NCBI RefSeq assembly: GCF_937880195.1
Contig: NZ_CALFLA010000101.1
Location: forward strand, 1-28,128
Source: an uncultured Blautia sp.
GTDB taxonomy: Bacteria; Bacillota; Clostridia; Lachnospirales; Lachnospiraceae
DNA length: 28,128 bases
Direction: 5' to 3'
In this document: in pieces, positions 7,618 to 14,875 of the stretch
How positions within the stretch are numbered: position 1 is the first letter of the stretch
Layout: every line of letters starts with the position of its first letter
Position numbers and translations under genes: made by a program
The notes under the pieces: generated by a model
Told to the model about the DNA's origin: nothing
Seen by the model: only the letters and a program-made list of their open reading frames with translations
Databases searched by the model: none

Positions 7618-9977
7618 GAAGAGAAATTCTGGAATCCATCCCAGAACCCCTTTAAGTATTGCTCTATATTTTCCAGTCGGCAGGAACAGACGTCGCTCCA
7701 CTCTCTTGGAAAAAGCTCCCGGTAATCCTGATTCAGAAAGCGTTCGTCCATTAATAAAATACATCCTTTGTCCTCTTTTGTACGAATCACTCTTCCTGCT
7801 GCCTGAAGCACTTTGTTCATGCCCGGATAACGGTAAGCGTAATCAAATCCCCGCTTCCCCTGCCTGTCGTAATACTCTTTAAGAAGCTCTCTCTCCAGAC
7901 TTACCTGCGGAAGTCCGGTCCCCACAACAGCCGCTCCGATCAGACGATCTCCCATGAGATCGATTCCTTCAGAAAAAATCCCTCCCATAATACAGAATCC
8001 CAGAAGCGTTTCTTCTTCCTGTTCTTTAAACTCTTCCAGAAATTCTTCTCTCTCCTGTTCGTTCATGGAAGCAGTCTGGCAGATGCAGCGGACCCAGGAT
8101 GCTGAAAACTCCTGCTCATAAATCTGATAAACGTCCTCCAACAGTCGGTACGAAGGAAAAAACACCATATAATTTCCCTTTTTCTGCCAGGCCATCCGTG
8201 CAATATATTCTGCGATCTTTCTGTATTCCTCATATCCTCGTCTTGTATAACGGCTGCTCACATCTGCGCAGATCAGGATCCGGCGGTTTTTCTGTTCAAA
8301 AGGAGACTGTACATAGATCCCATAATCGTCCTCTCTGGTGCTTACAAGACTTTTATAATATCTCATAGGATGAAGCGTTGCAGAAAAAAACACAGCGCTG
8401 ATTCCCTTATCCAGACAAAGCCGAAGATTCGACGCCGGGTTCACACAAAAAAGATGCATCCGAAAACATCCATCCTCTTCTCTGGCTGTATAGATTACAT
8501 AATTTTCATCTACAAGCTCTGAAACATTGAGAAAATCCCTTACCTGAAAATAAAAGTCAAGAATCCCTTCCGTCACTTCCTCAGAGGGAGGTTCTTCCAA
8601 AAGCCTGTCCATCTCTCCCTGTACCTGAAGAAGAGTGAGAGGAAATATTCCCAAGCTTTCAAGCACCTGGCTGGAATCACATTCTTTTTGCAGCTCCATA
8701 AGCTGCTTTGCCCCACGGCCTAACGCCCGGTACAGCTTCGGGCTGTAAGGTTTGACAAAACGGCGGATTTTTAAGATATCCTCTCTGGCAATGGACGCGC
8801 TGTACATTTCTCTTCCCCGGTCTACCAGGTTATGAGCCTCGTCGATCAAGAATATATAATCTCCTGAATTATTTTCCCCAAAAAACCGTTTCAGATGAGC
8901 GTTTGGATCAAATACGTAATTATAATCGCAGATCACTCCGTCTACCCATACGGAAAGATCCAGACTCAGCTCAAAAGGACATACTTTGTGGGCTTCTGCC
9001 TGTTCCAGAATATTCTCTCTTGTAAATGCCTGGCCCCGGGTCCACAGCTCATAAACAGCCTGGTTTATTCTGTCAAAATGCCCCTTGGCATAGGGACATT
9101 TGTCAGGCCTGCATTCCGGTTTTTCGCAAAAGCACATCTTGTCCTTTGCAGTGAGAGTTACTGTCTGGAACTGAAGACCCTTTTTTCTCAGGATATCAAA
9201 GGCATCCTGGGCTACAGTTCTGGTAACTGTCTTGGCAGTCAGATAAAAAATCATTTCTCCCCTGCCTTCTCCTATGGACCTTACTGCCGGAAAGATAGCT
9301 GACATTGTTTTTCCCACTCCGGTAGGAGCCTGGACAAAAATCTGTCTTCTGGCAGAAACAGCATGATAAATGCCTGTCACGATCTCCCTCTGCCCCTTTC
9401 TGTAAGGGAATGGAAACTCCAGTCCTTCCATAGACGCATTGCGAATTTTTTTCCATTTTATACGGAAGGAAACCCACTTGTGATATTCATTTAAAAGCTC
9501 CTGATACCAGTTCTTCAGATAGTCTGCAGAAAAAGTTTCCCGAAATCGCTTAAGCTCTTCTGTATCCAGATTAACATAGGTCATCTGCACGTCTATCTTC
9601 TCCAGCCCGTTCAAAGAAGCATAGATCCAGGCATAACACATTGCCTGTGCCTTATGGACAAGGATGGGTTCTTCTAAATGCTGAACCTTTTTATAGACGC
9701 CCTTGATCTCATCTATACATACCCTGTCATCCTCTGTAAAAATCCCGTCTGCGCGGCCTTCTACCCGAAGGATCAGGTCTTCATATTCCATATCCTTTTT
9801 TAAGGAAACTTCCGGGCTGTAATGGCTGCCAGCCTGCTTCTGCAGCTTCCTGTGGATACGGCTGCCCTTTTGCATAGCCTCTTTGTCCTGTATTCCGCTT
9901 CCACTTTCCAGATTTCCGCTTCTTAAAATAAATTCTACCAGATTACGGACAGAAATACGGATGATTGTCTTTTCCAT
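7614..9977 (-). CDS. RecB/Cas4-like nuclease fused to an XPD/DinG-type Fe-S DNA helicase
   Basis: A 787-residue two-domain DNA repair enzyme. Residues 1-180 show a PD-(D/E)XK nuclease of the RecB/Cas4 type: D77 in GRADG, E90-I-K92, and the QxxxY motif Q111-A-M-C-Y115. Residues about 187-787 form a superfamily 2 helicase: Walker A APTGVGKT (217-224), DEAH (379-382), and the later LQAAGRVIRT motif. Cysteines 282, 284, 289, 294 and 333 lie where XPD and DinG carry their 4Fe-4S cluster. The expected activity is ATP-driven 5'-3' DNA unwinding coupled to cleavage. Start: AGGAG five bases before ATG. It is monocistronic, downstream of a terminator and a 20-bp palindrome. The fold assignment is firm, the physiological role is not. 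Confidence 0.9.
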   Translation of the reverse strand: MEKTIIRISVRNLVEFILRSGNLESGSGIQDKEAMQKGSRIHRKLQKQAGSHYSPEVSLKKDMEYEDLILRVEGRADGIFTEDDRVCIDEIKGVYKKVQHLEEPILVHKAQAMCYAWIYASLNGLEKIDVQMTYVNLDTEELKRFRETFSADYLKNWYQELLNEYHKWVSFRIKWKKIRNASMEGLEFPFPYRKGQREIVTGIYHAVSARRQIFVQAPTGVGKTMSAIFPAVRSIGEGRGEMIFYLTAKTVTRTVAQDAFDILRKKGLQFQTVTLTAKDKMCFCEKPECRPDKCPYAKGHFDRINQAVYELWTRGQAFTRENILEQAEAHKVCPFELSLDLSVWVDGVICDYNYVFDPNAHLKRFFGENNSGDYIFLIDEAHNLVDRGREMYSASIAREDILKIRRFVKPYSPKLYRALGRGAKQLMELQKECDSSQVLESLGIFPLTLLQVQGEMDRLLEEPPSEEVTEGILDFYFQVRDFLNVSELVDENYVIYTAREEDGCFRMHLFCVNPASNLRLCLDKGISAVFFSATLHPMRYYKSLVSTREDDYGIYVQSPFEQKNRRILICADVSSRYTRRGYEEYRKIAEYIARMAWQKKGNYMVFFPSYRLLEDVYQIYEQEFSASWVRCICQTASMNEQEREEFLEEFKEQEEETLLGFCIMGGIFSEGIDLMGDRLIGAAVVGTGLPQVSLERELLKEYYDRQGKRGFDYAYRYPGMNKVLQAAGRVIRTKEDKGCILLMDERFLNQDYRELFPREWSDVCSCRLENIEQYLKGFWDGFQNFSS

Positions 9978-9997
9978 TGCTTCTCCTTTGACAGTTT

Positions 9998-10017
9998 AAG
10001 AACGCCCCGGCATTCTT
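9998..10017. repeat. 20-bp palindrome upstream of the nuclease-helicase gene
   Basis: AAGAACGCC-CC-GGCATTCTT is an inverted repeat matching at 8 of 9 positions per arm. It lies 21 bp before the helicase ATG and could be an operator. It does not match the Firmicutes LexA consensus (arms separated by four bases). Confidence 0.4.
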
Positions 10018-10043
10018 GCTGCAAAATGCGGGCTGTGAAAAAG

Positions 10044-10066
10044 AAAAAAGGGCATCGGCCCTCTTT
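10044..10066 (-). terminator. Terminator of the HPr-like gene
   Basis: Minus-strand AAAGAGGGC, loop CGAT, then GCCCTTTTTT forms a 9-bp stem running into the U tract, nine bases past the HPr-like stop codon. Confidence 0.85.
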
Positions 10067-10075
10067 CTGATAAGT

Positions 10076-10303
10076 TTATGCAACAGCAAACTTTGCTATG
10101 ACGTCATTAAACTTTGGATTATTTCCATAACATCTGACCGTAAGCTTCCTGGTCAGATCCATACTAAGGATTCCCAGCAGGGATTTAGCATCAATAATAA
10201 TTCTATTATAGAAAATATCAATATCAAAATCGCACTTGCTGGCTGCATTTACAAATTCTTTGACATCCTCTGTTGCATTAAGCATGATCTGATGTTCCTG
10301 CAT
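10076..10303 (-). CDS. HPr-like protein lacking the phosphorylatable histidine (Crh-like)
   Basis: A 75-residue protein of the HPr fold. It aligns along Bacillus HPr: ASKCDFDIDI with ASKYDADVNL, then AKSLLGILSMDL with LKSIMGVMSLGI. Ser41 thus corresponds to the regulatory Ser46. The segment that should carry the catalytic His15 (HARPA) reads NATEDVKEF, so PTS phosphotransfer is not possible; Ala10 falls at the His position in my alignment. This pattern, no His15 but a Ser46-type site, recalls Crh, a catabolite-repression co-effector. The start at 10303 is chosen because AGGAGG stands ten bases upstream; an in-frame ATG at 10414 lacks a ribosome site and overlaps the promoter. It has its own promoter and terminator. 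Confidence 0.8.
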   Translation of the reverse strand: MQEHQIMLNATEDVKEFVNAASKCDFDIDIFYNRIIIDAKSLLGILSMDLTRKLTVRCYGNNPKFNDVIAKFAVA

Positions 10304-10334
10304 CTGTTTCACCCTCCTATTTTTATTCAGGCGT

Positions 10335-10363
10335 ATTTTGTCACTGATAGAAGGTTTTGTCAA
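10335..10363 (-). promoter_or_regulatory. Promoter of the HPr-like gene
   Basis: Minus-strand TTGACA (10358-10363), 17-bp spacer, CAAAAT (10335-10340). It supports the internal start at 10303, since the longer reading frame would begin upstream of this promoter. Confidence 0.7.
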
Positions 10364-10442
10364 CAGAGTTAAAAGTATTTTTACATTTTTCGACTTATTA
10401 TACAATATTTCCATGGATTTTGCAATTTTTCCAGTGAAATAT

Positions 10443-11216
10443 CTAGTTAAATTCCACCATATTTGAACGGAATTTTAAAGGAACAAATTGCTTCTGAAGA
10501 TCCAAACTGCTTCTTTCCTGAATGGTAATATGCGTACAAAAGGCTCTCCACAGGTTTTCATACTTATCTTCTTCGGCAAGCGCCTCTCTCTGTTCTCTGT
10601 TCAAAACTGTCTGAACATAAACTGCCGATTCCTTCCCTCTTTCGTGGACCAGCGCCTTCTCCCGCCCTTCATCATAGATGATCCAGTTTTCGTTTGGGAA
10701 ACGGTCTGCAAAATGAGGTTCCAAAAGCTCCAGAATATCATTCTCTGGACGGATAGAGGAAAAAAGAGTTCCTCTTCCCATGTCTCTGAACCGTACAAAT
10801 CCATAAAACCTGTGCAGTTCGTGCCATACCTTTACCCGTAAAGAAGAAACCAGACTGACTGCAGGATCGCTCAAAGCCTCCAGAACATGAGAACCATACC
10901 CCGCGTCTCCAAGAGCCTGTCTGAGAAGATAAAATACTGCGGTTCCTCTTTTTGGATGAACAGAAACCGCTGCATAGCAGACTGCCTGATATACGGTTTC
11001 CCCCAGCTTCCGGCGCACAGACCGCGCAACCTTTACCGCCTTTTCGCTGTCGGAAGAAATATCAGTCCGGCTGCAGAAAAGCTCTGGATATTCTGGTTCT
11101 TCTGTTAATATCTCTATCTGAATGCCCTTTCCTGCCCACCTCCATCCATCATACACCGCTGTAAAAATCCCTTCCATAGTAGGTTCGCACACCAGCATCT
11201 TCTTCTCATACTCCAT
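10443..11216 (-). CDS. DNA repair/metabolism protein, TIGR03915 family (DUF4130 domain)
   Basis: A 257-residue protein that I recognise as the standard partner of the radical SAM protein encoded just upstream. The N-terminal half (EKKMLVCEPTMEGIFTAVYDGW) and the C-terminal DUF4130 part (VWHELHRFYGFVRFRDMGRGTLFSSIRPENDILELLEPHFADRFPNENWIIYD, written here only as a landmark split: VWHELHRFYGF, then FADRFPNENWIIYDE) are typical. Biochemical activity is not known; association with DNA repair comes from family context. Its ATG overlaps the last eleven bases of the radical SAM gene with AAAGGAG upstream, so the two are translationally coupled and share the LexA-like promoter at 12546-12593. Confidence 0.85.
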   Translation of the reverse strand: MEYEKKMLVCEPTMEGIFTAVYDGWRWAGKGIQIEILTEEPEYPELFCSRTDISSDSEKAVKVARSVRRKLGETVYQAVCYAAVSVHPKRGTAVFYLLRQALGDAGYGSHVLEALSDPAVSLVSSLRVKVWHELHRFYGFVRFRDMGRGTLFSSIRPENDILELLEPHFADRFPNENWIIYDEGREKALVHERGKESAVYVQTVLNREQREALAEEDKYENLWRAFCTHITIQERSSLDLQKQFVPLKFRSNMVEFN

Positions 11217-12534
11217 ATGACATTTCTCCTTTCATTCCCGGCAGAACCATGTGATCGTCAAAAAGCGAAAGCTGACGATATGTTACCTTAGAATCTCCAA
11301 ATACGGTTTCTGTCTGCGGCTTCACAAGGTTTCTCACAATATAGTCCTCATCCAGAGGAACCGGATACATCTGTCTGCCGCTGCAGGTAATAAAATATAC
11401 TGCTCTCTTTAACACTACCCCTATCTTTTTAAGATCCGGGTAATCCAGCGAATGATATTTCCTGGCTCCCACAATTCTTCTGGCCGACTTCTCTCCTATT
11501 CCCGGAACACGTAACAGCATATGGTAATCCGCCTGATTGATCTCCACAGGAAAATGCTCCAGATGCCTTACAGCCCAGTCGCACTTCGGGTCAAGAAACA
11601 GATTAAAATCCGGCCGTTTCTGCGACAACAGTTCTTCTGCCTGAAATCCATAAAAGCGCAGAAGCCAGTCCGCCTGATAAAGTCTGTGCTCTCGAAGAAG
11701 GGGCGGACCCTGGGGCAGCGCAGGCAGATCCTTATCTTCATTAACCGCTACAAACGCTGAGTAAAATACCCGCTTCAAGGAAAACTGACGGTAAAGAGCC
11801 TGCGCCACTGACAAAATCTGGAAATCATTCTCACCGGAAGCGCCTATGATCATCTGCGTACTCTGGCCTGCCGGAACAAATTCCGGCGCATGACGGTAAA
11901 GGGCAAGCTCCTGTTTATTCTCCTCTCTGGATACCTGGATCTGCTTCATAGGTTTCAGGATCGTAGCCCGGCTCTTATGAGGAGCCAGCCTCTTCAAGCC
12001 TTCCGCTGTAGGAAGCTCCAGATTCACACTCATCCTGTCTGCCAGATAGCCGGCTCGCTGGATCAGTTCAGGCGAAGCTCCGGGAATTGCCTTCAAATGA
12101 ATATAACCCTGAAAACGGTATTTCTTCCTCAGAAGCTCCACAGAACGGATCAGCTCCTCCATAGTTGCGTCCGGGGAATTTTTCACGCCAGAGCTTAAAA
12201 AAAGTCCTTCTATATAATTCCTGCGGTAAAATTCAATAGTCAGCCGACTGATCTCTTCTGGAGTAAAGCTTGCTCTCATCACATCATTGGACGCCCGGTT
12301 CACACAGTATTTGCAATCAAACACACATTCATTGGTATACAGCACTTTCAAAAGGCTGATGCAGCGTCCATCTCCTGCAAAGCTGTGACAGATCCCGGCT
12401 GCAATGCTGTTTCCTATTCCTGTTCCGTCTCCCCTGCGGTTTGTGCCGCTGGAAGTACAGGCCACATCATACTTGGCAGCGTCTGATAAAATATTTAGTT
12501 TCTCCATCAAAGTCATTGACTCCTTAACGATCAT
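11206..12534 (-). CDS. Putative DNA modification/repair radical SAM protein (TIGR03916 family)
   Basis: A 442-residue radical SAM enzyme. The cluster-binding cysteines C70, C74 and C77 sit in CVFDCKYC, the classical CxxxCxxC motif that holds the 4Fe-4S cluster and S-adenosylmethionine. A helix-hairpin-helix DNA-binding motif (LLRVPGIGEKSARRIV) lies near residue 340, so nucleic acid is the likely substrate. The chemistry is unknown. I take the ATG at 12534: GGAGG is correctly placed, whereas the in-frame ATG at 12552 precedes the ribosome site and lies in the operator. The gene leads a two-gene operon with the TIGR03915 partner, and its promoter carries two LexA-like boxes, which points to DNA-damage induction. 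Confidence 0.88.
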   Translation of the reverse strand: MIVKESMTLMEKLNILSDAAKYDVACTSSGTNRRGDGTGIGNSIAAGICHSFAGDGRCISLLKVLYTNECVFDCKYCVNRASNDVMRASFTPEEISRLTIEFYRRNYIEGLFLSSGVKNSPDATMEELIRSVELLRKKYRFQGYIHLKAIPGASPELIQRAGYLADRMSVNLELPTAEGLKRLAPHKSRATILKPMKQIQVSREENKQELALYRHAPEFVPAGQSTQMIIGASGENDFQILSVAQALYRQFSLKRVFYSAFVAVNEDKDLPALPQGPPLLREHRLYQADWLLRFYGFQAEELLSQKRPDFNLFLDPKCDWAVRHLEHFPVEINQADYHMLLRVPGIGEKSARRIVGARKYHSLDYPDLKKIGVVLKRAVYFITCSGRQMYPVPLDEDYIVRNLVKPQTETVFGDSKVTYRQLSLFDDHMVLPGMKGEMSYGV

Positions 12535-12545
12535 GTCGGCTCCTC

Positions 12546-12559
12546 CAAACATTTGTTTG
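12546..12559. promoter_or_regulatory. LexA-like operator 2 (SOS box)
   Basis: CAAAC-ATTT-GTTTG: perfect five-base inverted arms with a four-base centre. It matches the Firmicutes LexA box CGAAC-N4-GTTCG at 8 of 10 arm positions. It lies just downstream of the -10, over the start of transcription, between the promoter and the ribosome site. Confidence 0.6.
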
Positions 12560-12564
12560 TATTC

Positions 12565-12593
12565 ATTTTATATCGAACTGATGTTTGTGTCAA
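12565..12593 (-). promoter_or_regulatory. Promoter of the radical SAM/TIGR03915 repair operon
   Basis: Minus-strand consensus -35 TTGACA (12588-12593), exactly 17-bp spacer, -10 TAAAAT (12565-12570). It is a strong promoter, which fits genes held off by a repressor. The spacer contains an SOS box. Confidence 0.85.
12574..12587. promoter_or_regulatory. LexA-like operator 1 (SOS box)
   Basis: CGAAC-TGAT-GTTTG matches the Firmicutes LexA box CGAAC-N4-GTTCG at 9 of 10 arm positions. It fills the spacer between -35 and -10, an ideal place for repression. Its centre is 28 bp from that of the second box. Confidence 0.75.
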
Positions 12594-12627
12594 CCCAATA
12601 AAACGGACTGAAGGCTTTTTACAAAGC

Positions 12628-12673
12628 AAAAAATCCCAATGACTGAACATACCATTCAATCATTGGGATTTTT
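12628..12673 (-). terminator. Terminator of lysC
   Basis: Minus-strand AAAAATCCCAATGA pairs perfectly with TCATTGGGATTTTT (14 bp, loop of about 18 nt), 20 bases past the lysC stop. The symmetric A/T ends mean it could act in both directions. Confidence 0.85.
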
Positions 12674-12692
12674 ATTTGATCCTTATCAGCTA

Positions 12693-14012
12693 TTAAATCT
12701 GAGTCATCACAAAAATATCATAGATCGCCTTTACGGCAGTTTCAAAATCACGGTTTTCCACGCCAATAATAATATTAAGCTCGCTGGAACCCTGGTCGAT
12801 CATTTTTACATTTACATGAGCATGAGCAAGGGCGGAAAAAACTCTGCCTGCAGTTCCCCGCTGTGACTTCATTCCCCGTCCTACTACGGCGATCAGAGCA
12901 AGATCTGATTCCATCTCCACGAAGTCCGGCTGAACAGCTCTGTGGATGCCTGCAATTACCTGCTGCTCCTTTTCTTCAAACTCATCCTGATGAACATAGA
13001 CAGTCATTGTATCAATTCCTGAGGGAACATGCTCAAAGCTGATTCCCTGGTCTTCAAATACCTGAAGCACCTTTCTTCCAAATCCAACTTCGCTGTTCAT
13101 CATGGATTTTTCGATATTGATGGAGCAGAAACCTTTTTTTCCTGCAATTCCGGTGATCACATATCTTGGCTTCCTGCAAGTGCTTTCTACAATAAAGGTT
13201 CCCTTATCCTCTGGACGGTTGGTATTGCGGATATTAATGGGAATCCCCTCTTTTCTTACTGGAAAGATCGCTTCCTCATGCAGGACCGTTGCTCCCATAT
13301 AAGACAGCTCACGAAGCTCTCTGTAAGTAATGGTCTCAATAACAGCCGGATTATCCACAATTCTCGGATCTGTAACAAGAAAACCGGAAACGTCTGTCCA
13401 GTTCTCGTAAACATCTGCATGAACCGCCCTGGCAACCAGAGAACCGGTAACATCAGAGCCTCCTCTGGAAAACGTTTTTACTGTACCGTCCTCCATTGCG
13501 CCGTAAAATCCCGGAATAACAGCTCCCTGGCATTTGGAAAGCCGTTTGCTCAGAAGACGGTCTGTTTTCTCTGGATCAAAATTGCCGTTTTTATCAAAAC
13601 GTATCACAGACGCCGCATCCACAAACTCATATCCCAGATAAGACGCCATAATCTTTCCATTCAAAAACTCGCCTCTGGAAGCCGCATACTCTGTTCCGGC
13701 CTGCGCTTTAAAATCTGTTTCAATCTTCGTAAATTCCTCTTCAAGAGAAAGGGTAAGCCCAAGTCCGCGGATGATCTCATAATAACGCTCCCGGATTTCC
13801 TTGAAGATCCCTCCAAACTCCTTGCCCTCCGCTGCTTTGTCATAGCATGCATACAGAAGATCCGTCACCTTGGTATCTCCCGAAAACCGCTTGCCCGGAG
13901 CAGATGGAACCACATAGCGTCTGCCTTCCTCGCTTCGGATAATACTTCCTACCTTTTGAAACTGCTCTGCGTTAGCCAGAGAGCTTCCTCCAAACTTCAC
14001 AACTTTTTTCAT
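12693..14012 (-). CDS. lysC: Aspartate kinase
   Basis: A 439-residue aspartokinase, the first step of lysine, threonine and methionine (and diaminopimelate) synthesis: aspartate plus ATP to aspartyl phosphate. The N-terminal VVKFGGSSLA (4-13) is the kinase signature. The kinase domain continues through FSRGGSDVTGSL and ENWTDVSGFLVTDPRIV. Two ACT regulatory domains follow, seen around residues 290-360 (GKKGFCSINIEKSMMNSEVG) and 370-439 (LALIAVVGRGM), which normally bind feedback amino acids. Length is usual. Start: GGAGG four bases before ATG. It has its own promoter and terminator. No lysine riboswitch or T-box is seen in the 140-nt upstream region, so control is probably allosteric. Confidence 0.95.
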   Translation of the reverse strand: MKKVVKFGGSSLANAEQFQKVGSIIRSEEGRRYVVPSAPGKRFSGDTKVTDLLYACYDKAAEGKEFGGIFKEIRERYYEIIRGLGLTLSLEEEFTKIETDFKAQAGTEYAASRGEFLNGKIMASYLGYEFVDAASVIRFDKNGNFDPEKTDRLLSKRLSKCQGAVIPGFYGAMEDGTVKTFSRGGSDVTGSLVARAVHADVYENWTDVSGFLVTDPRIVDNPAVIETITYRELRELSYMGATVLHEEAIFPVRKEGIPINIRNTNRPEDKGTFIVESTCRKPRYVITGIAGKKGFCSINIEKSMMNSEVGFGRKVLQVFEDQGISFEHVPSGIDTMTVYVHQDEFEEKEQQVIAGIHRAVQPDFVEMESDLALIAVVGRGMKSQRGTAGRVFSALAHAHVNVKMIDQGSSELNIIIGVENRDFETAVKAIYDIFVMTQI

Positions 14013-14099
14013 AAGTCCTCCTCACTGTCTGCTGCTTTCTCATACAGGCATCTCCTCAAAGATAACTTTTCTGCGTCAGCATATCAAAGTATGTTTTCT

Positions 14100-14128
14100 A
14101 TTTTATTGAAAAAAGTGGGATTTTGCAA
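14100..14128 (-). promoter_or_regulatory. lysC promoter
   Basis: Minus-strand TTGCAA (14123-14128), 17-bp spacer, TAAAAT (14100-14105). It lies between the trmO stop and lysC, leaving a leader of roughly 80 nt with no recognised riboswitch. Confidence 0.7.
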
Positions 14129-14153
14129 GTATTTCTCATATTTTGATGAAATT

Positions 14154-14861
14154 TTATACTTTTTTGTATTCCATAACATTTACTACTGTCAGTATATTTT
14201 CTTTCACACGGAATTTTATATTATTTTTCCCATAGGAAAGCCCATAAATTCTTTCAGGATCTTCCTGATAACCAGGTCTGGGATCATTTTCCAGAACTTC
14301 TATAAGAGCCTGCCTTCTCTCCTTGTCAATTTTTTCCAGAAATTCCTCAGGAAATTCCACTTCCAGACGATGGTCCAAAATCCGGTCAGTAAAGCCTCCT
14401 CTTGCTTCTCTATGGCTGTCTGCCGATGGAAGATAAGGTTTAATATCAAAAATGGGCGTTCCATTCATAAGGTCGGCTCCTGCCACATGAAGGATCGGGC
14501 CAAGTTGTGAATGAAACTCTACCTTTTCCAGGCGCACAGAGGACAATCCCAGACTGTTTGGCCGGAAAGGCGACCGGGTGGCAAATACTCCCTTTCGCAG
14601 GTTTCCCCCAAGTCTTGGCGGCCGCACTGTAGGCGACCATTTCTCTCTGACTGCCTCTGAAAACTGCCATATCAGCCAGATATAATCATATTCTTCAATT
14701 CCCCTGAACGCCTCCGCCACCCGAAATTCCGGTTCAAAGATGATCCGGGCTTTCTGCTCCATAAGACGGCCGCTCTGATGAGGGATTCCAAATTTTTCAC
14801 AGAAGTCGTTTTCAATCCTGGCTATTATTTTTAAGTTTGCGCCCTGAAAAATATCAGACAT
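14154..14861 (-). CDS. trmO: tRNA (t6A37) N6-methyltransferase TrmO
   Basis: A 235-residue protein of the TrmO/TsaA (YaeB) family, which uses S-adenosylmethionine to methylate N6-threonylcarbamoyladenosine at position 37 of certain tRNAs. Family landmarks are FGIPHQSG, the stretch YDYIWLIWQF, the signature GVFATRSPFRPNSLGLS (about residues 90-106) and GADLMNGTPIFDIKPYLP. A C-terminal extension (about 155-235) fits the TrmO C-terminal domain. The start is 14 bp downstream of the AGCS transporter stop, with AGGAG upstream, so it is probably the last gene of the lar operon. Its presence there has no obvious functional link to nickel cofactor synthesis. Confidence 0.92.
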   Translation of the reverse strand: MSDIFQGANLKIIARIENDFCEKFGIPHQSGRLMEQKARIIFEPEFRVAEAFRGIEEYDYIWLIWQFSEAVREKWSPTVRPPRLGGNLRKGVFATRSPFRPNSLGLSSVRLEKVEFHSQLGPILHVAGADLMNGTPIFDIKPYLPSADSHREARGGFTDRILDHRLEVEFPEEFLEKIDKERRQALIEVLENDPRPGYQEDPERIYGLSYGKNNIKFRVKENILTVVNVMEYKKV

Positions 14862-14875
14862 TTTATCCAGCTCCT

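Noticed and set aside
7492..7764. 90-codon minus-strand frame over the helicase 3' end and serine-hydrolase promoter
   Set aside because: It overlaps the helicase coding frame and a consensus promoter; no ribosome site.
10405..10442. Inverted repeat ATATTTCC-ATGG with CCAGTGAAATAT past the TIGR03915 gene as a terminator
   Set aside because: The stem is imperfect, the loop is 14 nt, and no U tract follows on the minus strand; it precedes TATAAT instead.
14013..14153. Lysine riboswitch or T-box upstream of lysC
   Set aside because: The leader is under 90 nt, A/T-rich and lacks the conserved lysine aptamer or T-box sequences.
13029..14510. 493-codon open frame on the plus strand across lysC and trmO
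   Set aside because: It is antisense to two certain genes, has no ribosome site and shows a basic, Cys/His/Ser-rich composition typical of shadow frames. The same holds for the 482-codon plus-strand frame at 14837-16285 opposite the AGCS gene and for 25184-26053.
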